Source: Brachypterus glaber (lineage: Eukaryota > Arthropoda > Insecta > Coleoptera > Kateretidae). Taken from it: 64,000 nt of DNA. Below the pieces are notes generated by a model. It had not been told where the DNA came from and made no database searches. It saw only the letters and a list, made by a program, of their open reading frames with translations. The position numbers and the translations under genes are program-made. The stretch is taken from NCBI GenBank assembly GCA_958510825.1, contig OY294044.1, positions 106,988,893 through 107,052,892 on the forward strand. Reading direction: 5' to 3'. Below, piece after piece: positions 40,312 to 52,034 of the stretch; the stretch's first letter is position 1, and the number at the start of each line of letters is the position of its first letter.

Positions 40312-42269
40312 TTAGGTTTCTTTTTTGGCATAACGAAAAAAAAAAAAATAAAAAATGTTTTTTATGTATACACTCCTGGAGTTTGGACCGTTCCTCCCGA
40401 CTCACCCTGTATATATTTACGGCTTGTTTATTTTCCTGGGATCTTGATATTATTTTCGACATATATAAAGACATCGTTTATTCATTTCAAGCGTCGTCTA
40501 TTTTAAAAGGTCAAAGAAAAAGTCGCTCCGCAATGAATGCCCTTTTGAAAATCCTTACCTTCTTTTAATGTGCCGTTTTAATGGCTTCTATGTAGGCTTT
40601 ATGGTATGATATACTTACGGCTAATGTACCAAAGATAAAAAATAAATATTTATGGGGCATGTATGGGGTACTTAGAAGCTAGTGGATTTAAGCACGGAAA
40701 ACCTGGTTTTGAGAAATACATATGAGGCGTATAGTGCAAGAGTGGCCCATATGTGTTTTATTGAGATTTGCGTTTTTTTTTATAAATGTAATATGGACAT
40801 CTATATCTTTCATTACATATCACCCTCATAACAGAGGGTTTTCTTTTTGGCACGATACAAGCATTTAAAGCATTATTGCATTATTAAATTTATCGCTTTT
40901 ATTAGTGCAAGAGTGGCCCACAGGTATAGGCTACCAGTCAAACATATCTCGACAGTCATAAAAATGTCCAAACGCAGCGAAACGTTTTAAACAAATTCGC
41001 CCTCCACCCCTAGAGCGTTACGTGATACTTGAATGTTCCCTAATGGGTTGATAGTGGTGTTCGCTGGGTTATATTATTGGGGATGTTGAAAAAGCCAACT
41101 GAACCAAGGATTTATAAAGATATTTTTAGAAAGATTCTTAAAAAAGCCAAAATTTGTTTTATCGAGAAGGTTATTTTTTCGCCCCAAAACAAATCATTTT
41201 CTGCACAAGTGCAGGAGCGTTATGTTACCAATTTTGTACATTTTGCTTTATTAATAAAAAATAATTACAACTTACCTTAAACTTTGAGATCATAGGAACT
41301 GAAATCCATTTAGGTACTTGAACAATGTTTAGTTATTCTTCATTTTTAAAGGTTCATGCTAAATGTTTATTTAACCATTCCAGAGCATAATTATTGGTAT
41401 TATGACTATTATGTTATTAAATAACGAACATTTCTTTCACATGTAAAAAATGATTAAAATTTCAAAGTAAAATGTGAGGTTAGATCTACTAAAAAAAAAT
41501 CAAAATAAAAAGAAATAAAAATGTAAATATTTAAAACATCCCGTCAACTCCAGAGTCGGCGCGGCGCCTATGCGAGTACTGGAAATTCGCTGAATACTGG
41601 CAATAAGTTTTTTTTTTAATTTGTGAAAATGCAATATACTACATGACTTGTTTAGTTAGTATAAGATCAAAACTAGATGAAACGTTGCAAGCACCCTGTC
41701 AAAACGTCGGCACCATTGGGAAAACTAATAACATGCTATTAGAACAGGGTAGCATAACATAATTACAACTTGTATAATATTTATATTAAACTTTAGCTTT
41801 TCTTGTACACTTAATATATAATTAAAATTAATAATAAAAATATGTTTTTACTTGGATGCAAGTTGAAATTATTAATTACAATTTTTGATTGATTTTAAAA
41901 ACAAATGAATGGAAGCTTAAAATTTGTACATTAGAGCCATCTAGTTTGCAAATTTCAAACTAGGTGTTTTGTTTGATTTTAAATTCTGTATCTTTAAAAC
42001 ATTATATTCTAGCAAAAAACTGTATATAACATTTTTTATAGGGCTTAAAAAGAGCTTTTATTAAAAATATAATTTTTTGAAATCGGGTTATAAATATGTA
42101 AGATATGCTAAAAAAACCGTTTGCTGCTTTAAACGCCAATATCTCGAAAACAATGCGTTTTAGGAAAACATTGTTTATAACATTTTTTGACCAATTTAAA
42201 ATTATCTTTTATATTAGTGCTAAATTAACCAAATACAATAATAATTGCCTTAATTATAAACAAAAAACG
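40312..42269. other. AT-rich spacer, no gene supported
   Basis: Includes CTCACCCTGTATATATTTAC at 40399 (CCCTGTATA-type end) and one GGGAACG-family MITE end at about 41010-41041 (GAGCGTTACGTGATACTTGA, then TAA). GTGCAAGAGTGGCCCA occurs at 40736 and 40906. Frames at 40383, 41077 and 42105 show no domain. Confidence 0.4.
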
Positions 42270-42739
42270 CTAAAAATAGGAGTTTTATCCTATTTTTACC
42301 CCCTTACCCCCAATCATTTACCCCCAAATCTAATCAGCTCTTCGGAATACGATAAGAAACAATATGCAAAAAACCGCAAGTCGACATCTCATGTAGAAAT
42401 TGAGTTAGAAAGTTTACACCCAGACAGACAGACGGACGCAAAATTTTTTTTACTGATTTCGACTCAGAATGGTATAAAACGTCAAGAAATGTTAAAAAAA
42501 CGTGGTCAAAGATTTTGACTTTTCGGCGAAGATTTCAATACATCGGCACTCTTAGTAGCACTAAGTGCCGATGTAATTAATCTATTCCTTATGAAGAATC
42601 TGTAGTATAATTTTATAGTCTGGGGATTATCTCCGAAACATCGATCATTCCATAAAGACGCGAAGCTGAAAGCACCCGGGGGCCGTTACCAAGGAAGGAG
42701 GGTTAGGGTTGCCACTTTGAAAAATTAACAACGTAGAAG

Positions 42740-43138
42740 TAGTATATTAGGCACCGAGTACGCGAACCTAGTGTCCTAGTGCCCAAAAGTGCTTTTTTGC
42801 GCCCGAGAGTGGTTTGCGTCGAGGTGCGTATACTATTTATCCTACGACCTAACTATCACCTAAACATCAAAAACCGCAAAAATTATCTTAAAAAACTGAC
42901 AATTTACAATTTGAGGTTATGTGTTTGACGTTTACTAATTTCCTACGACCTACGACCTAACTATCACCTAAACATCCAAAAAACGCAAAAATTATCTTAA
43001 AAAACTGACAAACTACAATTTGAGGTTATGTGTTTGACGTTTACTAATTTTTTGACAATATGTAAAATCAGCTTCCAACACTTGTCTTAAGCAAAGGGTG
43101 GGAAATAGGCACTAACTACTAACTAGGTCGTAGGAAAT
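42740..43138 (-). repeat. dispersed repeat, copy 2 of 7741-8068, with a ~108 bp tandem duplication
   Basis: The inverse of copy 1 from AATATACTA-type end to TTTCCTACGACCTAGTTAGT. CCTACGACCTAACTATCACC through TTTGACGTTTACTAATT occurs twice in tandem (about 42839-42940 and 42948-43050); copy 1 has it once. Confidence 0.8.
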
Positions 43139-43148
43139 AGTTATTTAT

Positions 43149-43986
43149 GGTACTAGTGGGTAAAGTAAGATATTGCCCATGAGAAAATTAATCTGCGAGG
43201 CGTCAGCCAAGCAGGTTAATTTTCGAGAGAGCAATATCGGTTTACCCATGAGTGCCATACAAGGTTTTATCCAATAAATAGCTTAGGAATTCATATTTTT
43301 ATTAAAAATTTTAATGACATTTACAAGAAAATAATTTGACAAGTGACAGTTGAGTGGGTAAAATAAATAATTATCCACTTAGTAAAGTAAAAGCCACACG
43401 GGGGTTATTATTGAGTTTATCTATTTAAAATAAAGCTGGTAACTGTCTTATTATCTGTATGTATTGGATAAAAAATTTTATTACAAATTTTATATTATAA
43501 AATTAAATCTAGAACTAAATATTCGTATTTTTTCTTCTACTTACATGCATTATCTGTTATCTAAGGATATTTTTTTACAAAAATATCAGTTTTGAACAAT
43601 TTTTACATGCTTTTTTTTTAATTTTTATTGCGAGAGAAACTGACACTATGTCGACTTGAATTTCGGATAAAACTTCAAAGCAACCTACTTGATTTATTAG
43701 ACGATCATTTAGAAAGGTAAAATTTATACGTTTGAACCAAAAATTGACATAATTAATGTATAAATTAAAAAAAAACGTTTAAAATGGGTATTGGACAAAT
43801 TATTTTTTTGTAAATGTCATTAAAATATTTTAATAAAAATATGAATTCCTAAGCTATTTATTGGATAAAACCTTGTATGGCACTCATGGGTAAACCGATA
43901 TTGCCCTCTCGAAAATTAACCTGCTTGGCTGACGCCTCGCAGGTTAATTTTCTCATGGGCAATATCTTACTTTACCCACTAGTACC
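43149..43986. mobile_element. ACTAGTGGGTAAAGTAAGAT MITE, array unit 1
   Basis: 838 bp with ~200 bp TIRs. Each TIR starts GGTACTAGTGGGTAAAGTAA, contains a hairpin (GATATTGCCCATGAGAAAAT / GGGCAATATC around GAGGCGTCAGCC) and runs to ATTCATATTTTTATTAAAAA. The interior is AT-rich without an ORF. Followed by 15 bp and then unit 2. Confidence 0.9.
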
Positions 43987-44001
43987 ATAAATAACTATTA
44001 T

Positions 44002-44838
44002 GATACTAGTGGGTAAAGTAAGATATTGCCCATAAGAAACTGACCTGCGAGGCGTCAGTCGATCAGGTTAATTTTAGAGAGGGCAATATCGGTTTACCCA
44101 TGAGTGCCATACAAGGTTTTATCCAATAAATAGCTTAGGAATTCATATTTTTATTAAAAATTTTAATGACATTTACAAAAAAATAATTTGACAAGTGACA
44201 GTTGATTGGGTAAAATAAATAATTATCCACTCAATAAAGTAAAAGCCACGCGGGGGTTATGATTGAGTTTATCTATTTAAAATAAAGCTGGTAACTGTCT
44301 TATTATCTGTATGTATTGGATAAAAATTTTTATTACAAATTTTATATTATAAAATTAAATCTAGAACTAAATATTCGTATTTTTTCTTCTACTTACATGC
44401 ATTATCTGTTATCTAAGGATATTTTTTTACTAAAATATCAGTTTTGAACAATTTTTACATGCTTTTTTTAAATTTTTATTGCGAGAGAAAACTGACACTA
44501 TGTCGACTTGAATTTCGGATAAAACTTCAAAGCAACCTACTTGATTTATTAGACGATCATTTAGAAAGGTAAAATTTATACGTTTGAACCAAAAATTGAC
44601 ACAATTAATGTATACATTAAAAAAAACGTTTAAAATGGGTATTGGACAAATTATTTTTTTGTAAATGTCATTAAAATATTTTAATAAAAATATGAATTCC
44701 TAAGCTATTTATTGGATAAAACCTTGTATGGCACTCATGGGTAAAACCGATATTGCCCTCTCGAAAATTAACCTGCTTGGCTGACGCCTCGCAGGTTAAT
44801 TTTCTCATGGGCAATATCTTACTTTACCCACTAGTACC
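44002..44838. mobile_element. ACTAGTGGGTAAAGTAAGAT MITE, array unit 2
   Basis: Direct head-to-tail repeat of unit 1, with the same interior (CTGACACTATGTCGACTTGA) and TIRs. The left terminal hairpin of units 2 and 3 shares derived changes (AGAAACTGACCTGCGAGGCG), showing that they arose by duplication rather than separate insertion. Confidence 0.9.
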
Positions 44839-44853
44839 ATAAATAACTATTAT

Positions 44854-45172
44854 GATACTAGTGGGTAAAGTAAGATATTGCCCATAAGAAACTGACCTGC
44901 GAGGCGTCAGTTGATCAGGTTAATTTTAGATAGGGCAATATCGGTTTACCATGAGTGCCATACAAGGTTTTATCCAATAAATAGCTTAGGAATTCATATT
45001 TTTATTAAAAATTGACATTTACAAAAAAATAATTTGACAAGTGACAGTTGATTGGGAAAAATAAATAATTATCCACTCAATAAAGTAAAAGCCACGCGGG
45101 GGTTATGATTGAGTTTATCTATTTAAAATAAAGCTGGTAATTGTCTTATTATCTGTATGTATTGGATAAATA
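44854..45172. mobile_element. MITE array unit 3, truncated
   Basis: Starts like unit 2 and stops at ATGTATTGGATAAA, the same breakpoint as the isolated copy at 27416-27724. The right two thirds, including the second TIR, are missing. Confidence 0.85.
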
Positions 45173-45237
45173 ATATTATCTAGCAGCTTCATAAAACCAT
45201 TTGTTTTTTAGCACTATTTTAAATAAAAAAAGGCAAA

Positions 45238-45802
45238 AATAGTATGTTTCACTCAGAGGAAAAGTGCTTTTTTTACTCGTCTGTAGTTTCCGGACTCCGC
45301 ACGGAAAGAAATTAGTGGGCTCTGCGCTATACATTATAAGATATTTGGTAACAGTGGCAAATTATAGTGATTTAAGCTATAGATTATAAGGGACACAATA
45401 ACTAATAATGTTAAAAATAAATTGGAAACGATTATATATATTACAGACACGATTATATTTATTACAGGCACTATTATAAATTTACAGAAATTTTATTATA
45501 TTATAAAAATTATTAGCACGGACAATAATTAAATCTATTTAAGCTATAAATGCCATACTATTTGTTATATTTTATTATTCACTAAACAATTAAAGTATTT
45601 CATATAAATTTTTACACTGACTGCCATAATTGTAAGAGAAAGCCTTGTATTTATATAATAAGCGATTATAATTTGCTTGGTATGTGTGTTATAGCGCTCC
45701 TAGCTATAATTTTTTTTTTCCGTGCGCTTTGCGTCGTCCGTAAATTCTACAGACTAGTAAAAAAGAGCTTCACTTTTCCTCTTAGTAAAACAATATACTA
45801 TT
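45238..45802 (+). mobile_element. AATAGTAT small fold-back MITE, copy 3, interrupted
   Basis: AATAGTATGTTTCACTCAGA at 45238 and GTAAAACAATATACTATT at 45802 are the ends. The middle (GGACTCCGC / TTTGCGTCGTCCG) is split by the element at 45301-45723. The uninterrupted copy at 40174-40311 reads GGACTCCGCTTCGCATCGTC, confirming the insertion site. Confidence 0.85.
45301..45723 (-). mobile_element. ACGGAAA TIR element, copy 2, nested
   Basis: Inverse of 35277-35707: ACGGAAAGAAATTAGTGGGC to GCTATAATTTTTTTTTTCCG. It sits inside the fold-back at 45238-45802, with a CGC-like short duplication rather than TA. Identity to copy 1 is very high, so one or both moved recently. Confidence 0.85.
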
Positions 45803-45882
45803 TGTCATAATTTTTTGCTAAATTATATATTTTTTTTAATTAATGGTGGTTGGATAAATTTTAATTCTCAACTCGTGTATTA

Positions 45883-46173
45883 ATAATAATAATAATAATA
45901 ATAAAAAGATTTTATTTATAAAAAATACATAACCAGCGGCGAAGTCTAGCTAGGCTACTCTTACTCAACCACAAGATATGTTTTACTACATTTTAAATAT
46001 AGGATTGATTTTTATTTGAAACTAATACTAACTTACACCTAAGCATGGCGCAAAAATACTTTAACTTAAAATAAAATTAAATGATAATTATAATTATTAA
46101 CCACAAATACACACACTCCTGCAACCACACTTAAAAGACTATTGATTGTAGAAATTTAAAAATACAAAATACC
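45883..46173 (-). mobile_element. 3' UTR of a non-LTR retrotransposon with AAT-repeat tail
   Basis: On minus, sequence after the ORF stop runs through GTAGCCTAGCTAGACTTCGC and AATAAAATC to a (TTA)n tail at about 45883-45905. AATAAA lies close to the tail, as expected for a polyadenylation-type 3' end. Confidence 0.65.
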
Positions 46174-47016
46174 TTATTGATTTTCAAAAAGAATTTGCTG
46201 AACTTTTGTTTTAAATGGGTTAATTTTAAGCAACTTAAATGACTCAGGCAACTTATTATATTCATTTATAGAATTATAACTGAAAGATCGTTTAAAAAAA
46301 CTTTTACTGAAAGTAGGCATATTAAGTTTTACATTATTTCTTGTATTAATGGAATGAATTTGATTTCTAGTAACATATTTATTAGCAATAATTTGTACTG
46401 GGTTCGTTTGTAAGGATTTGTGAGTAAATACTAAAAGATGTAACTTACGCCTCTGTTCCATTTTTAGCCATTTTAACTGTGTTATTATAGGGGACATACG
46501 GTTGTACCTGTTGACCCCCTTGATAAACCTACAACAACTATTTTGCACTTTTTGAATTTTAAATTTACTGTTTTCATCAAGACAAGGACCATAAATAAAA
46601 TCGCAATAATTGAAATGGGAAAGTACAAGAGATTCTGAAAGACTTTTCTTTAGATGTTCGGTAAGAATGTGTCTGTTGGAATAGAGCAGTTTTAAACTTG
46701 ACATTGATTTTTTTATTAAACTATTAACGTGATCTACAAATCTTAATTCATTATCCACGAATAACCCTAAATTTTTTGCGACATTGGTTGAAGGCAGTCT
46801 AACACCATCGATCTCAATACTCATGCTATTCTCAAGAAATTTTATTGATTGCTTGTTACCAAAAAAAATAACATTACTTTTGGCTGCGTTTAATTTTAAA
46901 TTATGATCCTTTGAAAGTTAAAATATTGTATTAAGATCGGAATTAATAAGACGAGTTGCTTCAATATATTCATTTTTTTTTAAATTTTAAATATAGTTGA
47001 GTATCATCCGCAAAAA
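46174..47016 (-). pseudogene. non-LTR retrotransposon ORF2 fragment (reverse transcriptase thumb and C-terminus)
   Basis: The uninterrupted part (46174-46824, 216 codons) has AKNLGLFVDNELRFVDHVNS near its start and LSHFNYCDFIYGPCL about residue 70, the conserved region after the palm in CR1/Jockey-type ORF2 proteins. Reading upstream on minus, the frame continues as LSKDHNLKLNAAKSNVIFFG after an in-frame TAA, and before a frameshift in an A run the catalytic motif appears as IFADDTQLYL (FADD at 47003-47014). So there is at least one stop and one frameshift. The homology ends at about 47036, where the 3.4 kb fold-back begins; no RT sequence is seen beyond it. Typical ORF2 is near 900-1,000 residues; about a quarter remains. 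Inactive. Confidence 0.9.
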
Positions 47017-47096
47017 TCACCGACAAGCAGTTTTTTACAGATTATTATTAAGTGATTTTATTCAGGTGAATGATACGACAGTTTTGTATTTTAGCA

Positions 47097-47431
47097 TATG
47101 TATTATTGAAAATATAGAATTATCGCCTAGCGCTTTCAGTCTATCTCAGACTATCATCAGGGCTGGGCTCTGAAAAGTAAGAAGAAGGGGGGTTTTATAA
47201 AATATTTTGTGAAAATGTGTAGTGGCTCTGACAAGTAAGTAACTTTTCTAATTTTCTTTTTCACGTAAAATTTTTCACATAACCTCAAAATTTCAACGAC
47301 CCACATTTTCACAAAATATTTTATAAAACCCCCCTTCTTCTTACTTTTCAGAGCCCAGCCCTGATGATAGTCTGAGATAGACTGAAAGCGCTAGGCGATA
47401 ATTCTATATTTTCAATAATACATATGGGTAT
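47097..47431. mobile_element. palindromic MITE nested in the left arm
   Basis: Missing from the right arm, where AGCATATTTCTGTACG is continuous. Its halves are inverted: TATTATTGAAAATATAGAAT, GCCTAGCGCTTTCAGTCTAT, CAGGGCTGGGCTCTGAAAAG and the mirror to 47425. Contains a hammerhead-like core once on each strand (see findings). No ORF. Confidence 0.8.
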
Positions 47432-48458
47432 TTCTGTACGAATCCATATCACCTTGGTGATTGAATGTCACGGATTTTCGTTAAACTTTTTTTATATTAT
47501 CACCACTCTAATACTAAAAGCCTTATGCAAAAAAAAGAGTTTAAAAAAATTTTTTGGCTGAGATATGATTTTTTTAAAATTTTGTAATTTTTCAATTTTT
47601 GACTAAAGAAAACAGCTTTATTTTCAATTTATTACTATAAGTCTGACAATTTTAATCCAAATTTGATGAAATTTGGTGCACCCATGTAATCTTAGATGAC
47701 AATCTTGAATTTTTTATAATTTTTTTTAGTAGTGGGCTTCTGCTCTTCTTCTTCTTCTTCAAAAATATTTTTTTACGTTTTTTTATAACTATGTTTAACC
47801 CGATTTTTCGTAAAGTGCCCAACCTACGATTTTTCTCAAATTTTGGTCAAATGTACTTCTAAGTGTCCTTTTTTCAATGACGTAAAATTTATTCTGGGCA
47901 AATTAGGTTTACTATATACTTTAGCCATTTTAAATTTTTACAACAATGAGGAATTGTGCTGGAAATAGCTGTTTTACAAAAAAAGGCACATATTATTTTT
48001 TATATGTTTTTAATAGTTTAGGTCAAATGCTTCATTTTAAGACAAAAACAAAATAATTAATTCTTGGTTTTTTTCAAAAAAGGCGTAAGTCCACAATTTT
48101 ATTACTTTTTTATTTCTATATATTTTGTAGGCGTTTTTTTCTGGTGTAAACGTTAGCTTACGTTAAATACTAAGACTTTAACATCAAAAACTATTTTTAT
48201 TTTTTTTTTAACACAATATGTTTTTTGATTTTGTTTTTGATCTTAAAAATGCCTGAAAGTTGGTAAACTGTCAGAGTAAGAAACTTTTTTTTTGTTATAA
48301 ATCTTTTTTTAATTCGCAGCTCAGAGAAAAGTTTTCTATGCCGGGAATAAATCCTTAATAAAAATTAATTTAAAAAATATTAATTTATTTAACATACTAA
48401 TTCTTTATTTACAATTTATTTATGTCTTATTATTTAACTTTAATTATTATACAAAGCT

Positions 48459-49341
48459 TATCAAAATCTTTTAAATTTTTGTGAAGCGCATCCATCGCTA
48501 AAATATAATGAACTATTTTTTTATTTGCTTGTATTCCAAAGTGACATTGTTCGGTTAGAACTGTTAAGTTAAAAGTGACAATTTTGTTAACAGTTTGTCT
48601 TTTGTTTTACTTCGGCGTTCCCTTTTGGAAAATTGTATAGCGGTTGTGCTTGAAAAAAACAAAAACAAAATTTTGTTGGCCCCTTATGGATAATTGTCAG
48701 ATAACTGACAGAACCAAATTAAAACTAATTTTACCTATTACTTTTACCTTTTTGTGTTAAAATATGTTTAGAAGCGAAAAAAAAAAAATAGCGTATGATC
48801 CAAAGACGAGGAATATATCTCAATCTCTGCATGCGACCGAGCAACATTATTTCTCGTCCTTGGATCATACGCAATTTTTTTTCTCTTATAAACATATTTT
48901 TAACAAGAAATAAATAATAATGTCATATTAAAAAAATGGCAGGCCAGCATCTTGTCGTATATAACTGGCAGTTGTGGCTAATTATCTCACTGAGAAAAGG
49001 CCATAAAGAAGGAAGAAGAAGAACTGGCAGTTGTTTTACGATTAACATTCCGCGGCATGCCGGTTGCCTACACTGTGCGCGCGAAAAAATGTACTTTCCC
49101 GCACGCTGCCATGGTAACGTGCGGGAAAGTAAAAAGCTAAGAAATAGGATATTTTGTGGTCAGAAAACTTCATTTGTTTATGTAGAAATGTGAACTTTTC
49201 TATTAGATCGTAGAAAAACTTTTTTTGATCTGCGTTATTATGGTATGGTATTTTTTAATTGTAAATCAGTTAGCCTTGGATTGGTTTATGCATGACATGT
49301 GTCAAAATATACTAGCGTCTTTTCAGAATTTAAATAAAAAA
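48459..49341. other. centre of the fold-back, hairpins, no supported gene
   Basis: Two notable hairpins: GCGTATGATCCAAAGACGAG at about 48792, mirrored at 48853-48875 within a longer imperfect palindrome 48755-48905, and TACTTTCCCGCACG (49092-49105) with its perfect inverse at 49118-49131. The 85-codon frame over the second hairpin has no recognisable domain. Confidence 0.5.
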
Positions 49342-50778
49342 TAACTTTGTATAATAAATTAAAGTTAAATAATAAGACATAAATAAATTGTAAATAAAGA
49401 ATTAGTATGTTAAATAAATTAATATTTTTTAAATTATTTTTTTTTAAGGATTTATCCCCGGCATAGAATTCTCTGAGCTGGGAATTAAAAAAAGATTTAT
49501 AACGAAACAAAAGTGTCTTAGTCTGACAGTTTACCAACTTTCAGGCATTTTTAAGATCAAAAACAAAACAAAAAAACATATTGTGCTAAAAAAAAATAAA
49601 AATACGTTTTGGTGTTAAAGACTTAGTATTTAACGTAAGCTAACGTTTACACCAGAAAAAAAAAACGCCTACAAAATATATAGAAATAAAAAAGTGATAA
49701 AATTGTGGACTTGCGCCTTTTTTGAAAAAAACCAACAATTAATTATTTTGTTTTTGTCTTAAAATGAAGCATTTGACCTAAACTATTAAAAACATATAAA
49801 AAATAATATGTGCCTTTTTTTGTAAAACAGCTATTTCCAGCACAATTCCTCATTGTCGTAAAAATTTAAAATGGCTAAAGTATATAGTAAACCTAATTTG
49901 CCCAGAATAAATTTTACGTCATTGAAAAAAGGACACTTAGAAGTACATTTGACCAAAATTTGAGAAAAATCGTAGGGGGGGCACTTTACGAAAAATCGGG
50001 TTAAACATAGTTATAAAAAAACGTAAAAAAATATTTTTGAAGAAGAAGAAGAAGAAGAGCAGAAACCCACTATTAAAAAAAATTATAAAATATTTAAGAT
50101 TGTCATCTAAGTTTACATGGGTGCACCAAATTTCATCAAATTTGGATTAAAATTGTCAGACTTACAGTAATAAATTGAAAATAAAGCTGTTTTCTTTATC
50201 GTCAAAAATTGAAAAATTACAAAATTTTAAAAAAATCATATCTCAGCCAAAAATTTTTTTTAAATTCTTTTTTTTGCATAAGGCTTTTAGTATTAGAGGT
50301 GCTAATATAAAAAAAGTTTAACGAAAATCCGTGGCATTCAATCACCAAGGTGGTATGGATTCGTACAGAAATATGCTAAAAATACAAAACTGTCGTATCA
50401 TTCACCTATATAAAAACCAGCATACAAGTCAAAAAATCATTCATTTTGATTTTATTCACTTAATAATTAAGAAAATAACTTTTTTCTTTTTGAAAAGTCA
50501 ATAAAACGAATTATGTCACCTTTAATTCAACCCTTAAAGGGGGATAACAAAGTTAATTTATTTTGTTCTCAGTCCCTCTTTGTCTATTAATATTGTTCAG
50601 TAACACGCTGCTTGTTTTATTTTACAAGGGCTGCTTTAATTTTGATTGATTTGGGGGCTTGGTTCTGACACATTTCGAAACTTTCCAGGCAACAATATGA
50701 TTTTTTGATGGAGCCAGACATGTAGCCAGAGAGAAACTTATGTGATCAGTGGCGCCCGAAATTTAATACTCATTACTG

Positions 50779-51838
50779 GACATCGGATTTTACCGAGTCG
50801 TGACGTCAAAATCCATAGCTATCAAACTACTACATTTGCAAAGAAAAGTATATAAATATTATGAAAATCCCCTAACGTTTTTGTTTAAGTAAAATACAAT
50901 TAAAAAACAACAGATCCGAAAATTATGATTTAGTCGGACTTTTTGATTTTATTTAATAGTATTGTAACATGGTAACCAAGTTAAAAAAAATCTGCCTGGC
51001 CAATCCTTTTTTATTCGCAATAACAGCTCACGTGACGTTTATAACCTGTGAAAAATGTTTTTCAAAATTTATTCGAAATTATTATTTTTACTCAAATCTT
51101 TTGTTTTTCATTATTATAAATAAAATATAAATAAAATACAAAATTATACAACTAAAACTTATAGTGTTTGTAGTAAAAACAAACTACTGACGAAATCTTT
51201 TTGTGTTTTATTCAATTTGTGAAGAGGTGACTGGAAGGTGAAATCTATTTGAACTCGTTATAAACATCTACTCTGCAGAGATCTAAACTTGTTTCCGTAT
51301 GCGTGCGACGAAATAAGTGAGATGTAAGATCAAGCGTGTACCATGTACCTACTTTATTTTATTGGTTAGAATTACGCGCATGCGGAAACAAGGTTTTTAT
51401 TGCAAGTCATTTCGTTTGACTTATCTTATCAATGTGAATAATTTCTTGTTTTGCTCTAACTTTTCCGTTTTCACCGTTCATTTTATTAGTTAAATCCCCT
51501 AATAAAATGTTCGTAAAACCATTACTTACTAGATTATCCAGAACCAGAGTTCGACGGCAAATTTTACACTGCACATTTTGTAAAAAAGACAACCTGGGAA
51601 AGAAAAACTAATATTTTTAGGCATGTGAATACAAAAACCCGAGCAAAAACCCATCAAGGAGATGAGCAAGAACAATTTAATATTTAAAGTAAGTAAAAAA
51701 ATACAAAACTAATTTTAATTTGCCTATTTGATCACAAGTTGAAAATGTCACGTGACCTTTTATTGCGAATAAAAAACGATTGGCCAGGCAGACTTTTTTT
51801 ATAACTTGGGAAAAGTATACCCAGCCACCATTCCAAAA
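50779..51838. mobile_element. Mutator-like element, copy B (inverted, truncated)
   Basis: Starts GACATCGGATTTTACCGAGT and follows the inverse of copy A: CTGCCTGGCCAATCC, GACTGGAAGGTGAAATC, CGGAAACAAGG, the zinc-finger region (51540-51690) and the inner part of the far TIR to ACCCAGCCACC. The outer ~270 bp of the right TIR is missing. The finger region is frameshifted at two places relative to copy A. Confidence 0.8.
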
Positions 51839-51845
51839 TATAGAT

Positions 51846-52034
51846 ATAGATTTTTATTTAATTTTAGCACATATTTACAAATGGTAATGCAAAAATTGAA
51901 GGATATGTCAGATTGTTGTGACAGATATCAGGTTTAAATATTTAACAATAGATGGAGCAGTTTTAATTTTTTGAACTAAATTGATAAAAAACTGGTCAAA
52001 TTTTAAGAAAAACTAATAAACTTTATGTAATTTA
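51846..52034. repeat. dispersed repeat, copy 2 (inverse of 24380-24575)
   Basis: GAAGGATATGTCAGATTGTT, CAATAGATGGAGCAGTTTTA and ACTGGTCAAATTTTAAG are the mirror of copy 1. Directly adjacent to the truncated edge of Mutator-like copy B, so it may have caused the truncation. Confidence 0.75.

Larger units (their letters stand above)
47043..50468. mobile_element. 3.4 kb fold-back element with ~1.1 kb arms
   Basis: Left arm 47043-48458 and right arm 49342-50468 are inverted copies, apart from a MITE in the left arm. They start ATTATTAAGTGA and contain GGTGAATGATACGACAGTTT, TCACCTTGGTGATTGAATG and TTGATGAAATTTGGTGCACC. Arm identity is high over 1.1 kb. The centre (48459-49341) has hairpins and no transposase. 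It lies exactly at the broken 5' edge of the RT fragment, so it may have inserted into the retrotransposon whose other half was then lost. Unknown superfamily. Confidence 0.85.

Noticed and set aside
42105..42518. 137-codon plus-strand ORF
   Set aside because: Runs across a GACAGACAGACGG tract shared with other non-coding repeats; composition is K/N/F-rich and no domain is seen.
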